From the NCBI GenBank assembly GCA_002049455.2, contig KV918790.1:365721-429720 (forward strand): a stretch of 64,000 bases of DNA. The letters run 5' to 3'. The number at the start of each line of letters is the position of its first letter. Position 1 is the stretch's first letter. Under the pieces are notes generated by a model. It was not told where the DNA came from. It did not search any database and saw only the letters and a list, made by a program, of their open reading frames with translations. The DNA comes from Porphyra umbilicalis. Taxonomy: Eukaryota; Rhodophyta; Bangiophyceae; Bangiales; Bangiaceae. The translations under genes and the position numbers were made by a program. Below are positions 1-10,616 of the stretch, in pieces.

Positions 1-2
1 AC

Positions 3-866
3 AGGACGTACTTCGTGATCCGCCGTCAACTGACGTATACGCCTAAAGAGGCACAGCGGTCGCACCGTCTCAACAAACGTTTGGACGGAGCGTTCCATGG
101 GCAACAGCCATTCACGGGAGCCCTGCCCTTGGGCATCTTCACGTTCTTGACGACCTTTCGCCGCGCGTGCGACGCGGCTGGGCTGACGCACGGTCAAGCC
201 CTTCCGCTTATGTTCTTTCGACTAGCCGGCAACACCAAGATGGCCTTCTCCGGCGCGCTTAACAGCACCCTCGGACGTAAGCGTTACGCCATCCGTACCT
301 ACGGAGATGCCGTCAACTGGCTTCTTTCGAAGTATGCGACACACGCAACCATGGCTAACGCCTATCAAGACATCATTACGATGAGGCAACAAGACAATGA
401 GGCGCCCACGGCCTTTGGTCATCGCGTGGAAACGCAATGCGACCTCCTGAACGGTTTGTTTGACATCCAAGACGTTAAGGACGTCTTCATCACTGGTCTT
501 TCGGACCTTGTGCAAGCGCACGTCCGGGTACTGAACGACCAGTTCCCCGACCGAACCCTGTCCGAGACAGTCGCCACCGCCCAGATGTACTGGGACGGCA
601 CCAACAAGTTGCGTTTGCAACTCAAGATTACCCGCCCAACGGCGATCAAAGTCGCTTACGCGGCACAAGACCAGCGGACGACGACGGAACGACCATTCAC
701 ACCGGTTCGCACCTCGCCGCCCCCTCGGGCCGCCGTCCCCAAGCCAATCGGGCTGACATCTGTTACAACTGTAACAAGCCGGGGCACTTCGCCGCACAGT
801 GTGCCGAGCCTTATCGCCCCCGCGAGCGTCGGCAACCGCCTATCGGCGTTCCCTTGCCGACGGTAA
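3..866 (+). pseudogene. gag: gag capsid region of the chromovirus, frameshifted before the zinc knuckle
   Basis: The frame is open from the window edge, so the true start is unseen; the first candidate at 15 is GTG. The capsid-like part includes an acidic helical stretch around 350-600. The nucleocapsid CCHC knuckle (C-x2-C-x4-H-x4-C, bases 761-802) is not in this frame but in the frame two bases on. The capsid frame instead ends at a TAA at 864-866. A third frame carries an acidic stretch just before 925. This fits one or more indels between about 620 and 750. A programmed frameshift is possible but I see no slippery site. Gag would package element RNA in cytoplasmic particles. Confidence 0.75.
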
Positions 867-3800
867 CGTCGAGGAAGACGAGGTCGAGCATCCGGCCGAC
901 GCCGTGGACGACTCGAAAAACGTCTAGGCCGGGTGCCCGACTTGGGGTTGCCCGGCGGAACGCGAGAGCGTACGGTGACAAGACTCTTACGTCGTGCCCT
1001 TCGGCGCTATGAGATCGCAGCCACGTTAGGCCCATGCCTGCGCATAATGCGAAGTTGCCGCCCTGTCTTAGACACGGGCGCCGGGGTGAACATAGTGCGA
1101 ACTAGTGTTCTCCCTTCGAACTGGATGGCTTACGCCGAAGAGTTGACTACGCTTCCGCGCATCCGAGATGCAAACAACAATCGTCTCGTGACGAAGTATG
1201 CCATACATCTGTATGTAGACACCGGAGGTGTGCGTCTATTTGACCGATTCCTCGTTGCCGACAACTTGTCAGTCCCGTGCATTCTTGGCACCGAGTTCAT
1301 TGAACAAAACATCGAGGGCATTCTGCCGCGCTTGCGCAAGATCGTCTGGCAAGAGCACGTGCGATGCACGGAAGAGCAACCTCGGCCAACTCCGATCTTA
1401 GCTTGTCTTAACGACAGCGCGTGGGACCGCCACTGGCAAGATACACCCGCTCGGGTTCGAGCCTGCAAACAGGTGCGTGTCAACGGACACAAGGAGGAGT
1501 GGATCATGGCCACGTGCGACACGCCTGGTATGGTTATCATCACACCGAACATTCGGTTGTGCCGACACAAGTCCATGGCAGTCGCCCGCGGCATCGCCAT
1601 CGTCAAACCGGACGAACCATTCCTGGTCAAGTTACGCAACTTCGGCAAGGACCAAGTCATTGTTCGCAAGAACTCTACCTTGGGGTTTGCAGAACCCTAC
1701 CAAGAGCCGATGCTTTCCGCCGTCTTGGATGACAACACCCCAAAGGGTGGAACCGATAATTCATCGGACGACGCAAGTCGTGACCCACTCGAGGACCTCG
1801 ACCTCAGTGAGGCACCCGAGTACCTGCACAAGCAGATTCGAGACATGCTGAAGACGCATTCGTCTATGTGGGATGGAACCCTTGGCGTCATCCGTGCTAC
1901 GGAGCACGCCATCGTCACTCCTCCCGACGCTCTGCCCATACGGGCCCAGCCCTACCGCACCGGGCCGTTCAAACGGCAGATCATCGCTGATCAGATCAAC
2001 AAAATGTTGAAGCTCAACGTCATTGCTCCTAGCCATAGTGCTTGGGCAAGCCCCGTGGTAATTGTACCAAAGAAGAACGGCAAAGCCCGGTTCTGTGTCG
2101 ACTATCGTCGGTTAAACAACATCACCAAGAAGGATGCTGATCCCTTGCCTCGGATGGAGGACTGCCTCGACTCCTTGGGAGATGCCCAGGTGTTCACGTC
2201 TCTCGACTGCACCGCGGGGTACTGGCAAGTACCCTTACGCAAGGACGACCAAGAGAAGACGGCGTTCACGACGCACTGTGGTATATACCACTGGTTATCC
2301 ATGCCTTTCGGCTGGACGAATGCGCCCGCTACCTTTCAGCGCGCGTTGGATATTATCCTCTCGGGTTTGAAGTGGCAGATATGCCTCGTCTACTTAGACG
2401 ATGTCATCATCTTCTCCGCCAACGCGAAACAACACGACAAAGACGTTGACACGGTTCTTCACCGTCTCCGTGAAGCCGGGGTCACCCTCAACTTGGAAAA
2501 GTGTACGTGGTTCTCCGATGAGGTCGAGTACCTAGGACACATTGTCCGCCCCGGGCAACTGCACGTGCACAACAAGAACGTGGATGCTCTGAAGCATGCC
2601 AAGTTCCCAACCACAAAGACCCAGATGAAAAGCTTCTTGGGAATGTGCAACGTCTATCGACGGTTTGTCAAAGACTTTGCCAAACGAGCAAAGCCCCTGA
2701 ACGCCCTGACTAGGGCCGAGATCCCACCGGATTTACCACCACCGACGGACGTGGCTATCGCCGCCTTCGAGGACCTTCGCAACGCACTGTTGTGCCCACC
2801 GGTACTTGCCTTGCCGAAGGCCAATCGGAAGCTCGTCGTTGACGTGGACGCATGCGCCGACCAAGTTGGTTGTACCCTCCTCCAAGAGGAGCCGGGCGAA
2901 CTGCTTCACCCTGTCGGGTTTTGGAGCCGAGGACTCACTGCTGCAGAGCAAAACTACTCCACCACGGAGTGAGAATGCCTCGGCGTTGTGTGGGCTGTCC
3001 TCAAGTTGAGGCACTTCCTCGACGGACAACGGTTCCTCATCCGAACGGATCACCAAGCACTTAGCTGGATCTACAGCACCACCGACTCAAGCGGACGCTT
3101 GATGCGATGGCGACTTCGCCTCTCCGAATACACATTCGATATGGTTTATAAACCAGGTGCATCGCACCACTTGCCCGACTTCCTGTCGCGCGCCTCTACG
3201 GTGGCTCCGCCAGAGGATATCCATGATGATATACCTTGTCTGGCATTGGCCGAGACGGCCAACGGCTTAAGAACGGGGAGGTACACGGGTACCGACACAC
3301 CGGAACCGGTGGAGTTCGACGATGTTGTCGAAGCACAACAAACAGACGACTTTTGCGTCGAGATGTCCACTCGCGTGGAGCGCGGAACGGCCAAGGCCTT
3401 CTTCCGCGATGAGCATCACGCTCTGTACCGCCGTGCGCCTTTCGGCAATCAACTGGTTATTCCAAAGTCGCTACGCGAACGCGTGTTGACCCTCGAGCAC
3501 CACGCAACCGTGGCCGCCCATCCCGGTATGAACCGGATGTATTACACCATGCGCAAGGCATACTACTGGCCTTCAATGGTGACGGATATTCATTCGACCA
3601 TCACCAAATGCACAACGTGTGCGCAAAACCGCCTCGCCTTGCGGCGACACACCACGCCCTTGACCCTGTTCCAGGCTACCGAGCCTCTCACGGAGCTATC
3701 CGTTGACATCTTTGGGCCCATCCCGGCCTCCAAGAAGGGCAACCGCTTCATCTTGGTTATCACCGACCGCTTCGCCAAGCTCACCAAGTGCGTCGCCTTG

Positions 3801-5396
3801 CGGCGAATCACGGCTATGTCAGTGGCGTCAGCCATCATCGACGCGTGGGCGTCAGCCTACGGGCCACCGGACCGGATCCTATCGGACCAAGGGCCCCAGT
3901 TCATGTCGAACTTCTTCATCGCTGTGATGAAAATGCTTGGCATTGAAACGGTTCGCACCACGGCGTATCATCCCCAAACCAATGGGCAAGTTGAACGGTA
4001 CAACCGTACCATGGCTACGCAGCTGCGACACTACGTCGCCGACGACCCATCACGATGGGATGAGCTACTCCCGGTAATCACCATGGCGTATAATAGCCAA
4101 CCACATCGGTCGACGGGCATCGCCCCATTTGAGCTTGTTATCCCAAGGCGGATCCCCAACCTCACGGTTCGCAACTTGCCCCCGGGCACTCCGCTTACCA
4201 ATAAGGGAACGCTCAAGGATGGGTCACCCCTAGCTCGCAAGCGCGAGTTCATGGCCCGCCTGCGCAAGCAGATCCCCATCGTGGTCGAGGCCTTGCGTAA
4301 GACGCAACAACGTTACAAACGTAACTTTGACCATCGGGTCGCAACCCGCAATGCGGACGTCAAGATCGGCGACTACGTATACACGACCAACCACGATCGG
4401 CAAAACAAGCTGCAAAGCAAAGCCATTGGCCCCTTCGTGGTCGTCGACGCGGACGCGGACGCCTCCACGTTTGTCATTGACATTGACGGCGAGGAGAAAC
4501 GCGTCAGCAGTGACCATGTCACCCCAGCTCCTCGTCCAACGACGACGGACAAGGTTCCACACCCCTTGCTAGATGGTCTAGACCAACGCAAGTCAACCCC
4601 GGCAACTGCCGATGAGTATGTGATCGACAAACTCCTAGGCTTACGCCATACGGGTGACAGCTATAGCGCTAAAGTGCGCTGGTTCGACTACGGGTCGAAA
4701 GACGACACCTGGGAACCCCTGGAGAACCTCCCCCGCAACCTGGTGGTGCGTTTCCTTCGACAGAAGAAGAAGCATGTACCGGGGTACGAGTGGCAAACGC
4801 CAACGCGACGAAGTCGCCGACAGGCCGGGCTCACAACCGTGGCCAACATCGTCATGGACTCCACGTGGATACCCACTATCCAACATGTCCATGTTACCGG
4901 TGACGGAGTTATCCATGCCGATGTCTCTTGGACAGAGTCAAGTACCGACGTTGCAATTAAGGAAGTAATTCCTGTGGCGTGGCTCAAGTCCACTCTGCCG
5001 TCCATGACGCGCAACTTTGCGTATGACCCCCAACTTGCCTTGCGGCATTTCTCTCGGCTGAACCGTGTTTACGGCCCGTACACATATGTGTGGCCGAAAT
5101 CCACACAGGCGACACTCATCGGGAGCGATCCCCCCGTACCAGTGCTCCCCAACGGGTTTCTGGTACCTCCGGTGCAACACTTGGACTCAGTCCTTCGACG
5201 CTTGGTAACAACCACAGAAGAAGCAACCGTGGTAATACCACAATGGACCAACGCCAGTTGGTACGCTACTGCCATACGTGCATGTTTCGAGTACGAAGTG
5301 CTTTTATCAGCAGACTCAAGTGATACAAATCCCACAACATGGGCCATGATGGCCTGCCACTTCCTTCATCGCTATGACGATAAACAGAAAAACTGA
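867..5396 (+). pseudogene. pol: pol polyprotein (PR-RT-RNaseH-IN-chromodomain), interrupted by an in-frame stop
   Basis: The frame opens after the gag TAA at 864-866; no ATG start is evident and the GTG at 933 is not a credible start. The protease motif LDTGA lies near 1071. RT has the FTSLDCTAGYWQ block and the YLDD active site at 2391. RNase H begins near 2830. A TGA at 2970-2972 interrupts RNase H, and the same frame continues to 5396. Numbering from 2988, integrase has an HHCC finger (about H172, H178, C208, C211) and the catalytic triad D240, D300, E336, giving the D-x35-E spacing. A chromodomain occupies about residues 543-593. Roughly 200 further residues follow it, longer than usual. 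The stop is the only break I see in pol. Confidence 0.93.
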
Positions 5397-5538
5397 GAAG
5401 TGGATACGAACATGTCAAACGACAAACAACAACAAGACGAAGAAACATCAACACCCTAAAAAGGCGTAAGACCCCGACATTGTCAACCCCACCCCCCCAC
5501 CGGGGTCAACCGAGCAAGTCACTGAGCAGTGAACCTCG

Positions 5539-7497
5539 CTACTCCTCGTCGTCACGACGACGCGAGTCCCGACGGGAATCGCGGCTCGCGCCAACACTGG
5601 CCGCCGACTCCTGCGAGACACTACGCGCACGCGTGTTGCGCGCCGAGTGCGGAACCCCCGTCGACGGGCCTCCGCCCTCGTGGGTCCGACGACCAAGGAT
5701 GCTCTGCGCGTTGAAGCGCGCCGGCGCGGCCTCCTCCTCTGGCTGTATAGCCTCGAGGTGCTGGGCGAAGCGCCCGTAGTTGGCCTCGCCGTCAACGGCG
5801 CGAGCCACGGCATGTCCAATATTGGACAAAGCCGACTCGACACCCCGTCCGTCCGCGCGCTCAACAGCGGTACGCAAGCCTGCGATCTGCTCGACCCAGG
5901 CGCTAGCCACCGCCGACAAGGCTGCCCCTCGGGGCGCGCGAACGCGTACATCGCGCGCGCGCGCCGACCCAAACAAGGCAACCGCCGCGGTTGACGACGC
6001 GCGGGTCGGCCAAGTGGCATCCACCGACCGTGGCGGAGATGGCGAGCGATCGCGCCGCGGTGAACGCGGGCGGTAGCGGCCCTCGCGGGCGTCGCCAAGG
6101 GCGTGAGCCCAGGTTCGACGACCACGACGCCACACCCCGGGATGTTTCGAAGTAATTCGAGCCATCGGGAGTGGCGCGTTCGGGTCCAACGCCCAGTCGA
6201 AATCGACACAAGGGTCGCGCAGGCAAAAGCCGTATTCCTTGGTCGGGTCGACCGTGACCCGCACCTGCCGGGCTTCCCCGGAGTCGCGGTCGCGCCAGAC
6301 GACGTCCTTAAGGACCTCCCGCCAGGGAAACGCCGTCACGGCTTGACGCATCTTGCCGTACAAGACGTACTTGGCCTCGCCGTCGGGCGCGTCCTTCAAC
6401 TTGGACGTATCCAACGCGTCGAAATGACGAAGCGTCTTCGTGTCCAAGTGGACGAAGAGTTTGTCCTCCTGCAGGGTGTGAACCCACGCAGCAACTGAGT
6501 TGCAGTAGTACTCGGAGTACACCTCCTGCCAGACGGAGCTGTAGGCGTTGCGCAACGCGTCCGCCATGTAGGACACCACCACGAAGGTCGCCACCCACAA
6601 CCCCGTGTGGGGCTCCCAGTCCGGGATAGGCGGAAGCCAACGGGACAAGTCGAACGCCCGTGGCGCACGGAGAAATCCAGCCGCCCACGCGGTAGGCATC
6701 AACTCGCGACCGCGAAAGAAGCGCGTGTCAGCGGCCCGAAGGTGGTCGGATGGGAACATCGGCAGCCGAAAGGGGTTCGGCAACCCGGTGACCCGCGGAC
6801 TGCGGTCATCTTCGACATTGTCGTTCTCCTCGTGCTTCACCAGCGCAAGCTGCTCGAGGTACGGCTCCAGACCGGAGTCGTGCCCGAACGGGACCGAAAG
6901 GTCCTCGGCGAGAGCCCTCTTGAGGAAGACGGCCTTCGGCCAGTTGCGCAGCAAGCGACAAAACGAGTTGGCCGCTGCCTCGATCGACTCTGTACCCTTC
7001 ACAGGGAACATAAGCGCATTGGCGTACACCAAGCGGTGGAACGGGTGCAACGGCAGTTGGTACCGCACGACCTCGTTGCAAAACGACATCACCTCGTATA
7101 CACAGCGCTGAGGTCCCTGGTTCCCGAAGTACGGGTCCCCATGGACCTCGGCCACGCGGTCGCCCGCGTGGTCCGGCAACCCGGCTTGCGCCATCACGTC
7201 GATGAAGTCGGGCAACGCCTCGTAGTGAGCGTAAACACGGCGCGTATGCGCACGAGCGCGATTGCGTACGCACATCTCGTACAGGCGGTTGTCGGTGACC
7301 CGCGGGACCCCATCGACCACCTCTACAGGGTTGGCGTGCACGTAGTACGAGCCACGAGGCCGAAACTGGCACAAGACCTCTGGGTCCGCGGAGCAATCCA
7401 CTTCCGGATGGCCACCCGCGGCGGCATGCGCCCCGTCGATGGCCTCACCGCCACCGGCAACGCCGACGTCCACCGCCATCGCGGCGGAATCCGCCAT
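5539..7497 (-). CDS. Unrecognised 652-residue ORF, convergent with the chromovirus pol
   Basis: I do not recognise this protein. The first ATG in a frame open from about 7971 is at 7497. The central half (about residues 40-420) has the mixed composition of a folded protein, with many aromatic residues, W and H. The C-terminal third is arginine/serine-rich and acidic at the end, with RRDSRRDSRRRDDEE as its last residues. No membrane segment or signal peptide is obvious. It ends 142 bp from the pol stop, on the opposite strand. That position resembles the extra antisense ORFs that some plant Ty3/Gypsy elements carry between pol and the 3' LTR; this is inference only. A free-standing host gene or another element's gag-like gene are alternatives. 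Confidence 0.55.
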   Translation of the reverse strand: MADSAAMAVDVGVAGGGEAIDGAHAAAGGHPEVDCSADPEVLCQFRPRGSYYVHANPVEVVDGVPRVTDNRLYEMCVRNRARAHTRRVYAHYEALPDFIDVMAQAGLPDHAGDRVAEVHGDPYFGNQGPQRCVYEVMSFCNEVVRYQLPLHPFHRLVYANALMFPVKGTESIEAAANSFCRLLRNWPKAVFLKRALAEDLSVPFGHDSGLEPYLEQLALVKHEENDNVEDDRSPRVTGLPNPFRLPMFPSDHLRAADTRFFRGRELMPTAWAAGFLRAPRAFDLSRWLPPIPDWEPHTGLWVATFVVVSYMADALRNAYSSVWQEVYSEYYCNSVAAWVHTLQEDKLFVHLDTKTLRHFDALDTSKLKDAPDGEAKYVLYGKMRQAVTAFPWREVLKDVVWRDRDSGEARQVRVTVDPTKEYGFCLRDPCVDFDWALDPNAPLPMARITSKHPGVWRRGRRTWAHALGDAREGRYRPRSPRRDRSPSPPRSVDATWPTRASSTAAVALFGSARARDVRVRAPRGAALSAVASAWVEQIAGLRTAVERADGRGVESALSNIGHAVARAVDGEANYGRFAQHLEAIQPEEEAAPARFNAQSILGRRTHEGGGPSTGVPHSARNTRARSVSQESAASVGASRDSRRDSRRRDDEE

Positions 7498-7528
7498 CGC
7501 GTTGGCCGTCCGGGGGGTGTTTACCCTG

Positions 7529-7684
7529 GCCGTCGCCGCCGGGCTGGCCGCGCTTGCCGCCCTTGCCGCCGTCGCCGCCGGGCTGGCCGCGCTTGCCGCC
7601 CTTGCCGCCGTCGCCGCCGGGCTGGCCGCGCTTGCCTCCCTTGCCGCCGTCGCCGCCGGGCTGGCCGCGCTTGCCGCCCTTGCC
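7529..7684. repeat. Four tandem 39-bp units
   Basis: Units start at 7529, 7568, 7607 and 7646 and are nearly identical GCC/GTC/CTT-rich sequence. On the minus strand they lie just upstream of the ATG of the unrecognised ORF, in an open frame. They could encode 13-residue repeats if translation starts further upstream. Confidence 0.9.
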
Positions 7685-9440
7685 GCCGCGCTCGCCGCCC
7701 TTGCCGCCCTTGCCGCCGGGCTTGCCGCCTTGCCGCCGTGCGCGCCGCCCCCCCCACTCCGCGCAAACCCACACTCACCGGGCCCAACACCTCGCGGTGT
7801 GCCACCTTGCGGCGACGCACCCCTACTCAACCTTGCCGTTAGGCAGCGACCTGTGCGCGAGCACGAAGACACGGGATGGCCCCGTGCCGATAACAACGCG
7901 GACCCGCACCCCGGCTTCCGCCGTGTCGTCGGGGGAGTCAACACCCCGACGAGGGCGGCGCCTGCCGTCACGACGACAACCAGCTGGTGCTACCCCGCGC
8001 GCCCGACTCGGTGCTAACCGGCCTGGAGGTGTGAACCCCACACCCACGCTCGGCACCACGGACCCGCGCCCCGGCTTTCGCCGTGTCGTCGGGGTAGTCA
8101 AACTCCCGACGAAGGAGGCGCCACTCGGCGCCGACGACGGCTGTCCCAACGCGTGTTGCACGACGCACCCGCGCACCAACGGGTCTTAACCCCGACGCTG
8201 GTCGCCTGTCAACCGGCCGTTTGGCCACCACGCCGACGCCGACGCCGACTCCCCTGCGAGGGCGCGTGTACGCGCAAGCGCCGGTCGGATCCGCAGCGTC
8301 AGCTGCCCGCCACCCACGCCCGCGCATGTGTGGCGGGACGGTCGCGACCGACGACGGCGAACCGCCACCGCCCCCCAATCGGGATTGGGCGGCGCGCCCC
8401 CCACGGCTCCCACCGCCTGGGCGGTTGCGCCCGCGCGGGCCCGTAAGGGGCCGCGATCGCCCAATCGGGTTTCACCATCCTCGGATCTCACCGGGACGGT
8501 TCGAATCTCGCGTTGGAGGTATGTAGCATATCTCTGCTACCAATTGGCAATTAGCCACGAGTAGCCCCCTTGACTGGCCGAATCCGCGGATGTGTGTGAC
8601 TCGGCTAGTGGCACGCCCTTTGGGGGGTTACTTCCGCATTGTTTATTTTTTAATTGCTTGTTTGCTTGCCTGTCTTATCTGTCTGCCGGCACTCATTACG
8701 ATCGCTTGATCGGATGGTCGATCGACCAGTGCCGTTGTTTGTACTAAACCACCGTGGGTCCGGGGTCGCCGTCGTGGGCACCACCCGGCTCCCCATCGGA
8801 TGCCCTTCAACAAAAGGTCTTCTTCCTCGCCGCGACGGCGATAGAACTCGCTTTATTGCTTGGCTACGGTCGGTCTCAGTACACTGGTAATTGAACTAAC
8901 GTTATTAATACCACAGGACGCGCCAAAAAAAGTGCCACAGGTCGAGTTTCTCTCCTTTTTGGATGCACCGAAGTTCTCCCATGCGTAAACAGACCGCGCT
9001 GGGTTCATTTCTGGTGTCAGAAAAGACGCCAGACGCTGGGCAGCTCTTGAAAACGCGTGCCGAAAAAGAGGATCAAATGATCCTAAAAGGATCAAATGAT
9101 GCTGTTGGTAGAATATACACTAGGACTTACCCCAGGAAACACTGCACAGGCGCCCCCATGGAGCGTGCGGGGCGCCCAAAAAGTGCGCCCTACATCAGGC
9201 GCGCAGCGCCCTATATGGAGGCGGTGGGGGCGTAGCGGAGGTAGGGGGCGTGCACGCCCTGATAGCCGCACGCCCTGATAGCGCCTGGCTTCTTTGCGGG
9301 CGATCCGAGGTTCGAACCCGCGGCTTTTTTGCCACACGCTCTCTTAGCACACCATTAGTGGTACCTAATACACGATCCAACCCCAACTACACGATTCAAC
9401 CCTACTAATCCACAATCCAACCCTGGCATTACCGGTACTC
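7685..9440. other. Gene-poor GC-rich stretch with a 62-bp direct duplication
   Basis: No gene is supported here. A 62-bp segment at 7901-7962 recurs at 8061-8122, 160 bp away, in the same orientation. From about 8560 the sequence becomes less GC-rich. A run of about three 20-bp units (cacgatccaacccc-type) lies at 9361-9427. The 3' LTR of the chromovirus, if it survives, should be sought here. Confidence 0.6.
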
Positions 9441-9449
9441 GGCGTCCGT

Positions 9450-9511
9450 AAGGCGTCTTATCCGTCGCACGCCCGTGACGCCCCCGAAATAGGGGCGTCG
9501 TGTGCAACCCT
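9450..9511 (+). repeat. 62-bp dispersed repeat, copy 1
   Basis: It matches 35169-35230 in inverted orientation with about four differences. It contains a short palindromic core (gacgcccc...ggggcgtc). It is probably an end fragment of a dispersed element; I see no coding capacity. Confidence 0.7.
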
Positions 9512-9549
9512 AATCACGAAGGAGCCGATTCCCCGGTCACGGACCACCC

Positions 9550-9834
9550 GAACTGCCGGCGGCGATCAAGTGCTTCAACGACGCCGCGTTCCCCATGGAT
9601 GACGGGGTGCTGCGGCTCACGGTGGTCAATGCCAGAGGCCTCAAGGTCATGGCGTTGTATAGGAAAACGCTCGGCGCGGCAGATGCCATTGGTGACGTCG
9701 TCGATGGCATGGAAGGCGCTGGCCATGAGGCGGTGGTCGCCTCCATTGGCCGCTTCCGAGTCCCCCGTCCACATGCTCGTACCAGAGGAAGGTCTGCCCG
9801 GCGGCCTGGCCAAGCGCGCGTTGGCCGCCCGCTA
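9550..9834 (+). pseudogene. Possible coding fragment, unrecognised
   Basis: One plus frame reads as ordinary mixed-composition protein across about 9550-9780, including an ATG at 9595 and the stretch VLRLTVVNARGLKVMALYR. It has no convincing start upstream and then runs into arginine-rich nonsense. I do not recognise it. It may be a remnant of an element gene or of an exon. Confidence 0.25.
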
Positions 9835-10616
9835 ACGCATGTGGTTGTGAGAAGCACTGCCTGGAGCAATGTGACTCCCTGGGGGCTGACTGCTCCAACA
9901 CCGAGCCGAGGTCGGCCGCAGCGACCAAAGGTGGAAAGGGGTGGTGCGTGGTACAACGGCCAAGCTGCCTCCCGCGCGTGAAGCCTCGACGAGCCAGAAT
10001 AATGGCTGAGGAGGGCATGGTGCGAAAGCTCCATGCTGCCGCGTTTGTGGCCGTGATACAGTACGTAATTTCAGTACTTCGATGTTCAAGGAGAGTAACT
10101 TGTAAATTCATAGACCAATCAGCACCGCGAGAGGCTCGTCTTCGGACGGCCGCAGTCACGTGATACTGTAAGACAGGGGGGCTACAGTCTCGCCGGTAGG
10201 GCTTTGCCTCCAGACACGTCGCCCGGGCGATCGAGAGGCGCCTCCAACAGCCGCCCCTTGAGAGGTTTTCCCGTGGCACAGTGCACGGAACCGCACCCAC
10301 CCACAACCTCCTGACGGCAGAGCCACGGCTCGCCGCGCACCCCCCCCGCGCCTGCTGTCGTCGTGCGGCGCGCCGCCGCCTGCGGCACCCGCAGCATCTC
10401 GGTGCGCCCCGCCGCCCCGCCGGCCGTCCTCCACCTCACCTGGCTGCGCCTGATTGTTCCCGCATGCTTTCCGCCACGGCAGCGACCGTCGCGACTCTCT
10501 GTCTGCTGCATCCGCCAACGCTGTCGCCGCCGCCGCTGCTGCCGCTCTGCCGAGTGGCGCGGTGACCCGTTTGTCCTTTTCCTTCTTCTCCACTCCTTCC
10601 TCCCCCCTCTGTAACA

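Larger units (their letters stand above)
1..5396 (+). mobile_element. Ty3/Gypsy chromovirus, degenerate, 5' end outside window
   Basis: The order is gag with a CCHC knuckle, aspartic protease, reverse transcriptase, RNase H, integrase and chromodomain, which defines a Ty3/Gypsy chromovirus. The 5' LTR and the start of gag lie left of position 1. I did not identify a 3' LTR, so the right border is uncertain; 5396 is only the end of pol. Gag is frameshifted and pol holds one in-frame stop, so this copy is unlikely to be autonomous. Chromoviral chromodomains are known to steer integration towards modified chromatin. The element is compositionally milder than the alanine- and proline-coding host sequence nearby. 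Confidence 0.95.

Noticed and set aside
7529-7684. CRISPR-like array
   Set aside because: Units are contiguous tandem repeats without spacers, in eukaryotic DNA; the same holds for the 30-bp array at 62743-63213.
8490-8525. Possible tRNA T arm (cggttcgaatc)
   Set aside because: The stem does not pair and no D or anticodon arm lies upstream.
9290-9345. tRNA-like B-box (ggttcgaaccc) on both strands, with a T stem that closes only across a gap
   Set aside because: Unlike the tRNA-Thr locus, no acceptor stem partner exists and the anticodon-like stem overlaps the T stem.
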